From contig JAEZOB010000040.1 of the NCBI GenBank assembly GCA_023414355.1, forward strand, positions 287,149 to 351,148: a stretch of DNA of 64,000 nt. Reading direction: 5' to 3'. Shown one piece after another: positions 35,488 to 44,758 of the stretch. The DNA comes from Bacillota bacterium (GTDB lineage: Bacteria; Bacillota; Clostridia; Lachnospirales; Lachnospiraceae). Within the stretch, counting starts at the first letter, position 1, and each line of letters begins with the position of its first letter. The translations under genes and the position numbers were made by a program. Below the pieces are notes generated by a model. The model made no database searches. It was not told where the DNA came from and saw nothing but the letters and a program-made list of their open reading frames with translations.

Positions 35488-35694
35488 ATGGATTGGATGA
35501 TACATATTCAGAAAACGGTGGATTTTATCGAAGAGAATATCTGTGAGGAGCTAGAGGTTGATATGCTAGCTGATAGAATCTATACTTCCCGGTTTTATTT
35601 CCAAAAAGTCTTTACTATTTTATGTGATTGTACGGTGAGTGAATACATACGTAACAGAAGAATGACTTTGGCAGGGTCGGGTTTTAATCAGTGA
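35488..35694 (+). pseudogene. AraC-type regulator, N-terminal fragment
   Basis: The ATG has GGAGGTGAGG upstream and encodes 68 residues that open like the AraC/GyrI-domain regulators (MDWMIHIQKTVDFIEENI). The first HTH continues to CTVSEYIRNRRMTLAG, where such proteins continue to the second HTH. Here the frame ends at GSGFNQ and stop. Another frame continues with VLISDKIIERL and stop, which resembles the expected next segment, so a frameshift plus a deletion is likely. It cannot bind DNA as a normal AraC pair of helices. Confidence 0.65.
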
Positions 35695-35771
35695 TAAAAT
35701 AATTGAGCGATTATAATCTGCATTGAAGGCGGCTCAGGATAAGGAGTGGGAGCATGAGTATTTTAAAATAA

Positions 35772-36461
35772 AAATTAGGGGATTTCTCCGGAGGCAAAAT
35801 CCTGGATGTAGCTACGGGAGACGGCAGTTTCATTAATTTGCTGATTAACCATCTGAAGGATTATTCTGAGGTGATTGGTATTGATACTGATCAAGAGATA
35901 CTTGAGGTGGCTAAAAAGCAATGTACCAATGACAGGATTACCTTCGACGATATGTCCGGAGATGAGATCGGATTTGAGGATGCGAGCTTTGATACAGTAT
36001 CTATTTCCAATTCTCTACACCATCTGGGAGATATTAAGAAGACCTTGGATGAAATGTACAGGGTGCTGAAACCCGGTGGGTTATTCATCATAAATGAGAT
36101 CCTTTGTGATCATCAGAATGAGAAGCAGCTTACCCATGTGTATTTTCATCATCTGCAAGCTGAGGTAGATACTCTGCAGGGCATTCTGCATAATAAAACC
36201 TTTCCTGAGCAAAAGGTGATCGAAATCGCAGAAAGCATCGGTTTGAAAGGCCTAGAAGTATTCGTCTATGAGAATGAGATGTTCAATCAGCACGTTAGGC
36301 TTGATATGTTTGCGAACAGATATGAAGCGGTGCTTGAGAGGATAAAGGAGCGTCCCGAATATCCCAAGTACCGTTTTGAGCTGGAGAAGCTCATTACAAG
36401 GCTGCAGGAAGTCGGTGTTGAATTTGCATCTCAGCTAATGTTTATCGGACAAAAAGAATAA
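35772..36461 (+). pseudogene. Class I SAM methyltransferase with a broken N-terminus
   Basis: The open frame of about 229 codons contains motif I GGKILDVATGDGSF, the acidic strand end VIGIDTD, and motif IV TVSISNSLHHLGD, so it is a UbiE-like methyltransferase core. The frame is closed by TAA at 35769, and the first common start codon, TTG 35838, would cut off motif I. A second frame just upstream (KEWEHEYFKIKIRGF) reads like the missing N-terminus, so a frameshift near 35770-35785 is the simplest reading. If translated only from 35838 it would not bind SAM. Confidence 0.6.
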
Positions 36462-36559
36462 ATGCTATTGCAGCAAAGCTCAAAGGATATCAGGAAATAG
36501 GTTATTTTGAAATAGAAGACGAGAATATTAAAAAGGAAATTGAAATGAAGTTTGATTAA
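36461..36559 (+). pseudogene. Possible 3' remnant of a gene
   Basis: A frame of 32 codons with no start codon, in a different frame from the methyltransferase, reads AIAAKLKGYQEIGYFEIEDE and ends KKEIEMKFD. Charged, protein-like composition suggests the tail of a lost gene. It is not identified. Confidence 0.25.
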
Positions 36560-36570
36560 ATAATTTCTAA

Positions 36571-36599
36571 TTGACAAATCTTAACTATATGTTTATGAT
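36571..36599 (+). promoter_or_regulatory. Promoter of the leuA T-box leader
   Basis: TTGACA (36571-36576), 17 bases, and TATGAT (36594-36599) form a near-consensus sigma-A promoter immediately before the T-box. Confidence 0.75.
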
Positions 36600-36605
36600 A
36601 TCAAA

Positions 36606-36856
36606 TATAAGAAAAAGATGTTGATGAGGAGTAGTAGCTATCGGATAATTTTCAGAGACCTGTTGGCCGGTGTGAAACAGGAATTAGAAAATAGTGAACT
36701 CGCCTTTGAGTTGCCGGCTGAACATAAGTAGGCTGTGACGGAAGCCCACCGTTAACGGGGATAGATATCGGTTTTATTGTACCTGTATTGAATTAACCAG
36801 TATAGAGTGGTGTGCAGATATAACTTCTGTCTCTTGCGAGACAGAAGTTTTTTGAT
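36606..36856 (+). promoter_or_regulatory. T-box leader 1 (Leu, CUC specifier) with its own terminator
   Basis: Stem I features (GAGGAGTAGTAGC, CAGAGACC), a specifier region GAACTCGCC with CTC at 36699-36701, and CCGTTAACGGGG are present. The T-box element is degenerate: AGAGTGGTGTGCAG (36804) in place of AGAGTGGTACCGCGG. A perfect 12-bp terminator (AACTTCTGTCTC/GAGACAGAAGTT) with T6 follows. Uncharged leucyl tRNA would favour read-through. Confidence 0.75.
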
Positions 36857-36865
36857 TCATTACAA

Positions 36866-37045
36866 GTGAGAAGATGATTTTTTCACTTGAATCAGAATCT
36901 GAAGGAGTTCCGGTTGGAGCCTTACACTTAAGCAATAAAGGTATCGAGAAAGTGCATACATGATTGTATGAATTAGAGTGGTACCGCGGAAAGCTCCCTT
37001 TTCGTCTCTTGTCGTCAGAAAGAGATGAAAGGGAGCTTTTTTCTA
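36866..37045 (+). promoter_or_regulatory. T-box module 2 (canonical T-box and terminator, no clear stem I)
   Basis: The canonical AGAGTGGTACCGCGG is at 36975-36989, and the terminator AAGCTCCCTTT.../AAAGGGAGCTT with T6 is at 36991-37042. Upstream there is only a short AAGTGA/TCACTT hairpin and about 80 bases of other sequence, with no recognisable long stem I or specifier. It is thus in series with T-box 1. Confidence 0.65.
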
Positions 37046-37070
37046 TCAAAATAATAAAGGAGAGATGACT

Positions 37071-38597
37071 ATGTCAAGAAAAATCTATGTATTTGACACA
37101 ACCTTAAGAGATGGAGAGCAGGTACCCGGCGCGAAGCTGAATCTGGAAGAAAAGCTGGAGGTAGCGGTACAAATCGCAAAAATGAAGGTGGATATGATGG
37201 AGGTTGGATTCCCATCCTCCTCCAGGGGAGATTTTGAAGCAGTGAAAGCAATCAGCAGAAAAATTGGCAACGAGGTATGTATTGCCGCCTTGGGCAGGGC
37301 AGTGGAAGCAGATATTGATTCAATATACCAGAGTATTCGCGAAGCACAGAACCCCTTGATCCATATTGTATTGGGTTCTTCAGATGTACATGTGGCTAAG
37401 AAATTCCGTAAGACTCCCGAGCAGGTCATTGAAATGGGTGTTTCCTCCGTAAAGTACGCTAAGAAATATCTTCCTAACGTACAATATTCCTTGGAGGATG
37501 CCAGCAGGTCCGAGTTTGAGTATATGTGGAAGACCATAGAGGCCGTAGTCAAAGCAGGTGCGACCATCATCAATATTCCGGATACGGTAGGCTTTGCAGT
37601 GCCGGAGGAATTCGGTAAGCTGATTTATCGGATCAATGACAGGCTGAAAAACTTAAATCCCGAGGTGCTGTTAAGTGTCCATTGTCACAATGATACCGGT
37701 CTTGCTACAGCGAATACCCTGGCGGCAGTTCACAATGGTGCCGATAAGGTGGAATGCACCGTGAACGGAATCGGTGAGAGAGCAGGCAATACTTCCTTGG
37801 AGGAGGTTGTCATGGGAATTAAGCTTCATGAGGATTATTACGATGCTCATACAACAATTGATACAGGCAAAATATATGAAACCTCACGTATTGTCAGCGC
37901 TACGATGGGCTTGGATGTACAGGTCAATAAAGCGATTACAGGAGAGAATGCCTTTGCCCACTCCTCGGGGATTCATCAGGACGGATTACTGAAATCTAAG
38001 GATGTCTATGAAATTATGGACCCTCAGACAATAGGGGCTCCGCCGATGGAACTGGTTTTGACTGCGAGATCCGGGCGCCATGCTTTTCTGCATGTGACGA
38101 AAAGATTAGGGTTTGAGATACAGGAGGAGCACGTTGCAGAGATATATCAGAAGTTTTTGGCTGCAGCAGATCAGAAAAAGGAGCTGTATGACAGTGATAT
38201 CATGGCATTATTTAAAAGCTGCCCGCATGTAAAATGCATCTTAAATAAGGAATTATGGGAACTGGGAGAATATCAGCTTACGGCAACCAGCACCTTACCG
38301 ACGGCAACCGTCAAATTAGTCAGAGGGGATAAGGAAGTGGTGACCAGCAGTACAGGTACAGGAGTCATCGATGCTCTCTATAGCTCCATCATCGATGCTG
38401 TTCAGCTCCCTGTGGAATTAATTGAATACCGGATTAATAATTTGAGTAGAGGAAAAGGAAGCCTTGGAAAGGTAATTACTCAGATTCGATATAAGGATTC
38501 TATGTATCAGGGGAAAGCCATCGAACGGGATGTCATGAAAGCCAGTGCTTTGGCCTTTATCAATGCGGTGAATAAGATCATACTTGACATTGAATAA
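37071..38597 (+). CDS. leuA: 2-isopropylmalate synthase
   Basis: This is a 508-residue protein. The DRE-TIM barrel starts with VFDTTLRDGEQVPGAKL; HCHNDTGLATANTLAAV and NGIGERAGNTSLEEVVM are the metal and substrate motifs. The C-terminal part carries the regulatory LeuA-allosteric domain. It condenses acetyl-CoA with 2-ketoisovalerate in leucine synthesis. The Leu T-box leader supports leuA over citramalate synthase. ATG 37071 has AAAGGAGA 8 bases upstream; the ATG at 37065 is too close. leuCDB are not next to it. Confidence 0.92.
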   Translation: MSRKIYVFDTTLRDGEQVPGAKLNLEEKLEVAVQIAKMKVDMMEVGFPSSSRGDFEAVKAISRKIGNEVCIAALGRAVEADIDSIYQSIREAQNPLIHIVLGSSDVHVAKKFRKTPEQVIEMGVSSVKYAKKYLPNVQYSLEDASRSEFEYMWKTIEAVVKAGATIINIPDTVGFAVPEEFGKLIYRINDRLKNLNPEVLLSVHCHNDTGLATANTLAAVHNGADKVECTVNGIGERAGNTSLEEVVMGIKLHEDYYDAHTTIDTGKIYETSRIVSATMGLDVQVNKAITGENAFAHSSGIHQDGLLKSKDVYEIMDPQTIGAPPMELVLTARSGRHAFLHVTKRLGFEIQEEHVAEIYQKFLAAADQKKELYDSDIMALFKSCPHVKCILNKELWELGEYQLTATSTLPTATVKLVRGDKEVVTSSTGTGVIDALYSSIIDAVQLPVELIEYRINNLSRGKGSLGKVITQIRYKDSMYQGKAIERDVMKASALAFINAVNKIILDIE

Positions 38598-38749
38598 ATT
38601 CAGATAATACAGAATGGCCATTATTTCAAAAGAAGTTATAACCCATAAGTAATGATCTGTTAATTTAATCTATACCTATCTTTGAATAAGTGCTATGATA
38701 ATCCTGTAAACTTTTTGGAAATAACTTCAGTGTAGATATGGAGGTAAGT

Positions 38750-39130
38750 ATGGGAGAACAGGTATTACTAGGAGCTGTTACGATAGATTGTAAGGATCCG
38801 AGGGCTTTGGCTGATTTTTACATTCGAATGCTTCAGTGGGAGAAGACCTATGAGGAGGATGGTTATGTTGCACTGAATTCTCCGTCCTGTAATGTGAGAA
38901 TCGGTTTTCAGAGGAATGATTACTATGTCCCGCCTGTATGGCCGGAGACTCCGGGTTCACAGCAACAGCAGGTTCATCTCGACTTTAAGGTAAGAGATAA
39001 AGAACATATGATGCAGATGGTGGAGCATGCTTTAAGATGTGGTGCGGTTAAAGCCGAAATGCAATATTCAGATTTGTGGACGGTAATGCTAGACCCTGTG
39101 GGGCATCCGTTTTGCTTCGATACTTTATAA
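38750..39130 (+). CDS. VOC (glyoxalase-like) family protein
   Basis: This is a 126-residue protein with the VOC fold: VTIDCKDPRALADFYIRML at the start, QVHLDFKV in the middle, and VMLDPVGHPFCFDTL at the end. Family members include glyoxalases, dioxygenases and resistance proteins; the activity cannot be told. GGAGG is 6 bases before ATG 38750. Confidence 0.85.
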   Translation: MGEQVLLGAVTIDCKDPRALADFYIRMLQWEKTYEEDGYVALNSPSCNVRIGFQRNDYYVPPVWPETPGSQQQQVHLDFKVRDKEHMMQMVEHALRCGAVKAEMQYSDLWTVMLDPVGHPFCFDTL

Positions 39131-39237
39131 GACCGCGGACTGAAGGAAGAAAAGTAAATTTAGATTAGGGTGTATGTAGCTCCCCTCCTCATGATATTTC
39201 TCGAAGCTTGATATTTTTTGTAGCTTTTAGGGATAAT

Positions 39238-39257
39238 ATTTACTGTTGACAGTAAAT
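39238..39257. promoter_or_regulatory. Palindrome before the DUF3793 gene
   Basis: Two 9-base arms, ATTTACTGT and ACAGTAAAT, flank TG. It lies 25 bases before the start codon, so is a candidate operator, perhaps for a metal or iron regulator (guess). Confidence 0.4.
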
Positions 39258-39282
39258 AATGTGACGGAAGGGAGCTGTATTT

Positions 39283-39927
39283 ATGAGTCCTGAGCTACTT
39301 GACATTCTGGCAGGAATGGATTTGAGGGAAATGGATACACAGATGGCGCTTCAGTGTGCCCCTGTTATAATGGATATTAAAATATCAAACTTATTGATAG
39401 TAGATATAGAGGCAATGGAAAAGGTCAAGGACACCTTCTGCGAAACTGAGATTTCATTTTATATCCTTTATATGTCTGAAAGGAAAGCAGTATTTCTGAT
39501 TTACAACAGAGAAAAGCTGGTGGGGTATCTACGCAGGAGAGAGAACCAAAGATTGTTGCAGATCCTAGGGTATCATGAATATGATCCAATCGGACTTCTG
39601 ATGGAGCTTGCAAGAAGATATCAGAACTATATGGAAAATTCCAGGGGATTTCCTCATGAGCTTGGAATTCTGCTAGGCTATCCGATTGAGGATGTGATGG
39701 GCTTTATCGTCAACCAAGGACAGAATTCGCTCTATACCGGCTATTGGAAGGTATATGATAATTTGGATGAGAAGCTACTTTTATTTGATCAATACAGGAA
39801 AGCTAAGGAGTATGTGATTCGCCTGGTGGCACAGGGTGCCAGTATCAAACAACTCTTAAATCCGGAGACAAGATATTCCCGGAAGACTACGATTCAGATG
39901 AATACGAAGATAATACCTTTCCTTTGA
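39283..39927 (+). CDS. DUF3793 family protein
   Basis: This is a 214-residue protein carrying the DUF3793 block FPHELGILLGYPIEDVMGFI...GYWKVYDN. Its function is unknown. In other clostridia it is often near iron or flavodoxin genes, so the upstream palindrome may be a metal-repressor site (inference). GGAAGGGAG is the SD. Its 3' end overlaps the convergent LysR gene by 41 bases. Confidence 0.85.
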   Translation: MSPELLDILAGMDLREMDTQMALQCAPVIMDIKISNLLIVDIEAMEKVKDTFCETEISFYILYMSERKAVFLIYNREKLVGYLRRRENQRLLQILGYHEYDPIGLLMELARRYQNYMENSRGFPHELGILLGYPIEDVMGFIVNQGQNSLYTGYWKVYDNLDEKLLLFDQYRKAKEYVIRLVAQGASIKQLLNPETRYSRKTTIQMNTKIIPFL

Positions 39928-40792
39928 TTAATCTGATAAATTCCGTGATTGCAGGGGTGATCCATTTATTACGATGGCAGAAGACCTGTCCTTTCATCTG
40001 AAGGCCGAAGTCGGTTACCGGCAGGATACGCAGAATGCCCTGCTCCAGTTCTTCCCGCAGGGAGAAGGCAGGTAGTACGGATAGAGCGATTCCTGTACCT
40101 ACAAATTTTTTTATAATCTCCGTATTACCGATCTCTAAAAACACCTTTAGATCCATTCCCTTTGCACGAAATTGCTGCTCAAATAGATCACGATAGCTAC
40201 AGATTTTTTCTGTGAGGATAAAGGGCTCTGTCGCAAGGTCTGTAAGCTTTAGATCGCCGGACTGGATCAGCGGATGGGAAGCAGAGGCTATGATTGAGAT
40301 TGGATTGGAGAATTCATATTCCCTGATCCATTCCGCAATGGTGATATCTGTATCAAAGGTCCATAGAAGATCGATGGCATTGGTATTCAGCATAGTGGCA
40401 AGCTCTTCAAAGGTTCCGATCTTGATCACTGCCCCGACCTTCGGATAGAGGCTGTGGAATTCCTTAAGAATATCAGGGAGATAAGAGATGCAGAGAGATT
40501 CCAACAGACCGATCCGGAGCTCCCCGACAGGCTCCGAGGAAGGAGCCAGTGCCAGTTTTGCATTAGTGGCAGCAGTATCAATCTCTAAGGCATACTTTAG
40601 AAATTTCTTTCCATCCTCGGTCAGCTGTACAGCTTTGCCGATCCGGTCAAAGAGTCTCACCTGCAATTCATCCTCAAGCTGCTTGATCTGCATCGTCACA
40701 TTAGACTGAGAATAACCGAGCTCTCGTGCAGCCTTGGAAAAGCTTCCAAGCTTCACTATCCTGATAAAAGAAACCACATTTCTGATCTCCAT
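39887..40792 (-). CDS. LysR family transcriptional regulator
   Basis: This is a 301-residue protein. The N-terminal HTH is EIRNVVSFIRIVKLGSFSKAARELGYSQSNVTMQIKQLEDEL, followed by a type 2 periplasmic-binding-protein effector domain. It is divergent from the homoserine dehydrogenase gene (125-base gap) and may control it. ATG 40792 has AGGTGG upstream; the frame reaches 40810. Confidence 0.9.
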   Translation of the reverse strand: MEIRNVVSFIRIVKLGSFSKAARELGYSQSNVTMQIKQLEDELQVRLFDRIGKAVQLTEDGKKFLKYALEIDTAATNAKLALAPSSEPVGELRIGLLESLCISYLPDILKEFHSLYPKVGAVIKIGTFEELATMLNTNAIDLLWTFDTDITIAEWIREYEFSNPISIIASASHPLIQSGDLKLTDLATEPFILTEKICSYRDLFEQQFRAKGMDLKVFLEIGNTEIIKKFVGTGIALSVLPAFSLREELEQGILRILPVTDFGLQMKGQVFCHRNKWITPAITEFIRLIKGKVLSSYSSES

Positions 40793-40917
40793 GAGAACAC
40801 CACCTATCAAAATTATTGAACATAGATATTAAACACATGAATTTTACTAATACTTACCAGAATGATACAATAAAGCCATCAGAAATACAACATTTATTTT
40901 TATAAGGAGGAATTAGG

Positions 40918-41964
40918 ATGGCTAAAATTATCAGGATTGGATTTCTTGGACTAGGAGTCGTCGGAGCCAGGCTGTTGAATATCCTGCAGGAGAATAGACA
41001 GAGGCTGTTAAAGGAATACGATGTGGATATCATTCCCGAAGCCATACTGGTCAGAGACACGAATAAGGCCAGGTCGGCAGATATCACCGGTCTAAAGCTT
41101 ACAACGGACGAAAATGAATTAATCAATGATGAGCGGATCAGTATTCTTGTGGAGTGCATGGGAGGAGCAGGAGCTGAGAGGACAAGAGATATCCTGCTTC
41201 GCGCACTAGGAAAAGGGAAGCATATTATCCTGTCCAGCAAGAAGTGTCTGGCCGGTAATCTCGCTGAGCTGATCAAAGCAGCAGAGCAAAATGACTGTCA
41301 GCTGCGCTACGACGCCACCGTAGGAGGAGGGATACCCATCTGCAGTTCACTGCGGAATATGGCAAAGGGAGAGGAGATTACCGGGATCTATGGTATATTG
41401 AATTCGACCACGAATTATATTCTTTCTTCCGTTAGCGACAAAGGAATATCTTACGCGGAAGCAGTGGAGGAGGCAAAGCAGAAGGGCTATACAGAGAATG
41501 ATCCTTCAGAGGATATCGATGGCTGGGATGCCGCATATAAGCTGGTGATTCTGATGAATCTGGGAATGAAGCTTTCCTGTCGGATGGAGAAGATCAAGCC
41601 GAAACCGATGAAAGCTGTAATACCGTATAGCATCAACCCCGAGGAGCGGGATAAAGCTGTCATAAAGCAGGTTGCTTGTGCAAGGAAAAATCAGGACGGT
41701 TCAATCTCTTACTATATAGGACCTTCTCTGGTAGGGAGGGATCAGCTGCTCGCCAGAGTCAGCGGAAATAATAACATGATTTTTGTGGAGAGTAGGGAGA
41801 GCGGTATCCGTGCCTTCTATGGACAGGGCTCGGGAGCCGGACCTACCGCATCCATCATGTTCGATGATCTGTTGGATGTTCTCCTATATCCCAGGGAAAC
41901 AGAAAAAGCAGCTTTGTGTAACCGGGTACATAAGCTAAAGAATGCGGAGCCTTTTATGATGTGA
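40918..41964 (+). CDS. hom: Homoserine dehydrogenase (no ACT domain)
   Basis: This is a 348-residue protein. The Rossmann start is IGFLGLGVVGARLLN, the catalytic core includes ILNSTTNYILSSV and EAKQKGYTENDPSEDIDGWDAAYKL. It makes homoserine from aspartate semialdehyde for threonine and methionine. It is about 80 residues shorter than the common form and lacks the C-terminal ACT domain, so is probably not feedback-inhibited by threonine through that domain. AAGGAGG is the SD. It may be controlled by the divergent LysR. Confidence 0.9.
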   Translation: MAKIIRIGFLGLGVVGARLLNILQENRQRLLKEYDVDIIPEAILVRDTNKARSADITGLKLTTDENELINDERISILVECMGGAGAERTRDILLRALGKGKHIILSSKKCLAGNLAELIKAAEQNDCQLRYDATVGGGIPICSSLRNMAKGEEITGIYGILNSTTNYILSSVSDKGISYAEAVEEAKQKGYTENDPSEDIDGWDAAYKLVILMNLGMKLSCRMEKIKPKPMKAVIPYSINPEERDKAVIKQVACARKNQDGSISYYIGPSLVGRDQLLARVSGNNNMIFVESRESGIRAFYGQGSGAGPTASIMFDDLLDVLLYPRETEKAALCNRVHKLKNAEPFMM

Positions 41965-42032
41965 TGAGCCTTCAGCTTAGGAAGACCCCAAAAGGATATA
42001 GATAAGAAATAAATATATAAAGCTAATATGAA

Positions 42033-42079
42033 AGAAAGACCCCATTCTCAAATGATTTGAGGAGGGGTCTTTCCTTGTT
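42033..42079. terminator. Bidirectional terminator
   Basis: AAAGACCCC pairs with GGGGTCTTT, with an inner CTCAAAT/ATTTGAG stem. T-rich sequence lies on both sides (CCTTGTTTT to the right, TTTCTTTC on the minus strand). It serves hom and the convergent MocR gene. Confidence 0.7.
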
Positions 42080-43465
42080 TTATGGATTATGAATTAGATT
42101 ATAAAGCAGTTGAATCCCTTCCCGTATCTTCGAAGGCTCAAGATGTCCGTAGCCAAGCAAGAGCTTATTCTGATGCAGTCCTTTGCAGATGCTATGCTGC
42201 TCTACCGAAGCAACCCTGAGACCGGCCTGACAGCAGCGCTTAAAAAAGTCGTCATCAAAGGTTAGGCCTTCAAACTCAACGGCGAGATGTAACCCCGCAT
42301 TATCTCCCCAGACGCACCAGGTATCACCGAAGACTTCCTTCAGTGTGGTCAAAAGGGCAGCTCTCCTTTCGCCATAGAGCTTTCTCATCCTGCGAATATG
42401 GTGATCGAATTTCCGTGTCTTTAAGAATTCCGCCAGAGCAGCCTGCTCAAAGGGGGGATTTTGAACATCCAGATGCATACGCTGGTTCATCCACCGGACA
42501 TGCAGCTTTTTGGGTAAAAGAACATAACCGATCCGAATCGCAGGAAACAGTACCTTACTGAAGGTCCCGATATAGATGACCTGTTGTGAATCCATCGCAT
42601 AAAGAGGTGATACAGGCTCTCCGGTATAACGGAATTCGCTGTCATAATCATCCTCCAGCAGATAGATATTCTGATCCCTTGCATACCGGATCAACTCTGC
42701 CCGACGTCCTGCCGGAAGGATGCCTCCCAGAGGGAACTGATGGGAGGGAGTTACATAGACGGCCTGAGACTCCACATCTTCCAGAAGCTCGGTTCGTAAT
42801 CCCTGCCGATCCGCGGGAATTGGCAGGAGCTCACAGCCTGCAGTCAGAAAGGTTTCCATCAATCCTTTGTTACAGGGGTCTTCCAGAACCACCTTTTTAC
42901 CGGGCAATGCGAGCAATCCAACGACTAGATTGATGGCCTGAGTCGCACCGGTCGTAATAAAAATATCCTGTGGATCTACTAAAAGTCCTTTGCTTCTTAC
43001 AAGCCAGGAAGCAATTTCAGTCCGAAGGGATAAGAGCCCTTTAGGGCTGGTGTAGCCCAATTGTTCCTTAGGCAACTCGTCTGCAGCCTTGCACAATAAT
43101 TGCCGCCAAAGGTAGTAGGGGAAGCTGTCGAGATCAGGACGACCGGTATGAAAATCTACTTGGATTGGCTGGTGTTGCTTCACTGTAGGGACAATGCTTT
43201 GCTGTGGCTGCTTCTGGATATATAAACCGGCGGCAACTCTGGTTGACGCCCCCTGGCGACTTAAAACATAACCTTCTGTAATCAGCATATCATAAGCTTC
43301 ACTGACCGTGTTACGGGAAACCTGGAGCTGTTCGGCCATCTCTCGGGTAGATGGTAATTCCTCTCCGGCAGCCATACTACCGTTTAAAATCTGTTCCCGA
43401 AATATCTGATATAGTTGACGTTTCATCGGAACCTTATTGTCTCTATGTAGTGAAAAACTTCTCAT
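42080..43465 (-). CDS. MocR/PdxR-type GntR regulator with aminotransferase domain
   Basis: This is a 461-residue protein. An N-terminal GntR winged helix (LYQIFREQILNGSMAAGEELPSTREMAEQLQVSRNTVSEAYDML) is joined to a fold-I aminotransferase-like domain with IYIGTFSKVLFPAIRIGY, whose lysine binds PLP. MocR proteins sense PLP or amino-acid derivatives and usually control a divergent neighbour. Here that is the EamA transporter gene, 169 bases away. Confidence 0.92.
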   Translation of the reverse strand: MRSFSLHRDNKVPMKRQLYQIFREQILNGSMAAGEELPSTREMAEQLQVSRNTVSEAYDMLITEGYVLSRQGASTRVAAGLYIQKQPQQSIVPTVKQHQPIQVDFHTGRPDLDSFPYYLWRQLLCKAADELPKEQLGYTSPKGLLSLRTEIASWLVRSKGLLVDPQDIFITTGATQAINLVVGLLALPGKKVVLEDPCNKGLMETFLTAGCELLPIPADRQGLRTELLEDVESQAVYVTPSHQFPLGGILPAGRRAELIRYARDQNIYLLEDDYDSEFRYTGEPVSPLYAMDSQQVIYIGTFSKVLFPAIRIGYVLLPKKLHVRWMNQRMHLDVQNPPFEQAALAEFLKTRKFDHHIRRMRKLYGERRAALLTTLKEVFGDTWCVWGDNAGLHLAVEFEGLTFDDDFFKRCCQAGLRVASVEQHSICKGLHQNKLLLGYGHLEPSKIREGIQLLYNLIHNP

Positions 43466-43634
43466 TCACTTTTCCCCTACCTTCCCATCATACACAGACC
43501 AATCGATTTGCCGAAGTAGAAACTGGTACGATACTATTCGTGCTATACTGGAACTTTAACTGAGCCAGTTCTGCCGCTATAATTATACCACATTGCTACA
43601 AGGCAATACAATTGAATGATAAGGGGAAATTGGA

Positions 43635-44543
43635 ATGAAGAAAATGAGTGGAATGTTATTTTTGTTCTGGGGATTTGCTCTGGCCGGAACATCGGTTATC
43701 TCTGCGAGACTGGTTATTGGTAAAGTAGGTAACTTTACGATAACCTCAGTTAGTTTGCTCTTGGCGCTTCTGTGCCTGCTACCGGTTGCGGGGAAGAAGC
43801 TGTATATAATCAGGCAGCTGAAGGCTGCGGATTGGTTTAACCTATGCCTGCAGGCAGTATTTGGGATCTTTTTATTTCGAATGTTTTTATTATTTGGCGT
43901 GCGTCATACCTCCTCCGCTGAAGCTGGTATTCTGACTGGAGCGACTCCCGCTATGACAGCCTTATTAGCCAGAGTCATTCTGAAGGAGAAGATGAATCGG
44001 AACAAATGGTTCGGTATCATCTGTACGGTGGCTGGAATTATTATCGTCCAAGGGCTGTTTCTGCCCGGCAATCATTTCGTCCCTGAGCATATCCTTGGAA
44101 ATCTTCTGGTTCTGTGCGCTTGTTTCAGTGAATCCTCTTTTAGTACCTGTTCACGTGTGCTTGCAGTCAAAGCCCAGAATAGACAGGGAATCTCTCTGCC
44201 ACCGATGGTTCAGACAATGGTGGTATCAGGCATTGCTTTGTTACTCTGCCTAATTCCTACAGCCTTCGAGCAACCGCTGTACCACTTATCCGGCATCGGA
44301 AGTAAAGAATGGCTTGCATTATTCTGGTATGGTGCCTTTGTAACAGGAGTAGCTTATATCTGCTGGTATGCCGGTATCAAGCGCTGCAATGCTACTACGG
44401 CAGCGGCCTTCTCCGGAATGATGCCTTTCACGGCCTTACTTCTGTCCGTCCTGTTTCTGAAGGAGCCTGCCGGATTGCAGCAATGGTTAGGAGGAATTCT
44501 TATCATGTCCGGAATGGTATTCATCGGGGCAAATAAAGATTAA
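43635..44543 (+). CDS. EamA/DMT family transporter
   Basis: This is a 302-residue protein with ten predicted helices in two EamA repeats (SAEAGILTGATPAMTALLARVILKEKM and NATTAAAFSGMMPFTALLLSVLFLKEP). It is likely a metabolite or amino-acid exporter. A MocR regulator is divergent, which suggests control by PLP or a vitamin-B6-linked compound. The ATG has AAGGGGAA upstream. Confidence 0.88.
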   Translation: MKKMSGMLFLFWGFALAGTSVISARLVIGKVGNFTITSVSLLLALLCLLPVAGKKLYIIRQLKAADWFNLCLQAVFGIFLFRMFLLFGVRHTSSAEAGILTGATPAMTALLARVILKEKMNRNKWFGIICTVAGIIIVQGLFLPGNHFVPEHILGNLLVLCACFSESSFSTCSRVLAVKAQNRQGISLPPMVQTMVVSGIALLLCLIPTAFEQPLYHLSGIGSKEWLALFWYGAFVTGVAYICWYAGIKRCNATTAAAFSGMMPFTALLLSVLFLKEPAGLQQWLGGILIMSGMVFIGANKD

Positions 44544-44595
44544 ATGTTCCATATGGTTGATAAAGTAAAGAAAATGCGATATGCTTGTGGATAGA

Positions 44596-44620
44596 AACCC
44601 TCCACTATAACACCAGACTT
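44596..44620. repeat. 25-bp repeat upstream of merR (copy 1)
   Basis: AACCCTCCACTATAACACC and six further bases match 45747-45771 at about 22 of 25 positions. The second copy is the left half of the terminator after the merR gene. Confidence 0.45.
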
Positions 44621-44758
44621 CGAATATGTTCTAAAATAATACTGAAAGGGCAGGAGTCGATGTATAGGCATTCACTATTCTGATGATTGGTAATGCCGTT
44701 AGGGGGCATTCGGTCGCATAGAATTCCGTACAGTAGTGGTTAAGAATGGGAGGGAATT

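Noticed and set aside
36774..37049. Minus-strand frame of 91 codons in front of leuA
   Set aside because: It runs through the two T-box terminators and lacks any protein-like pattern.
37071..38597. Citramalate synthase instead of leuA
   Set aside because: The leader's CUC leucine specifier and the sequence pattern favour isopropylmalate synthase.
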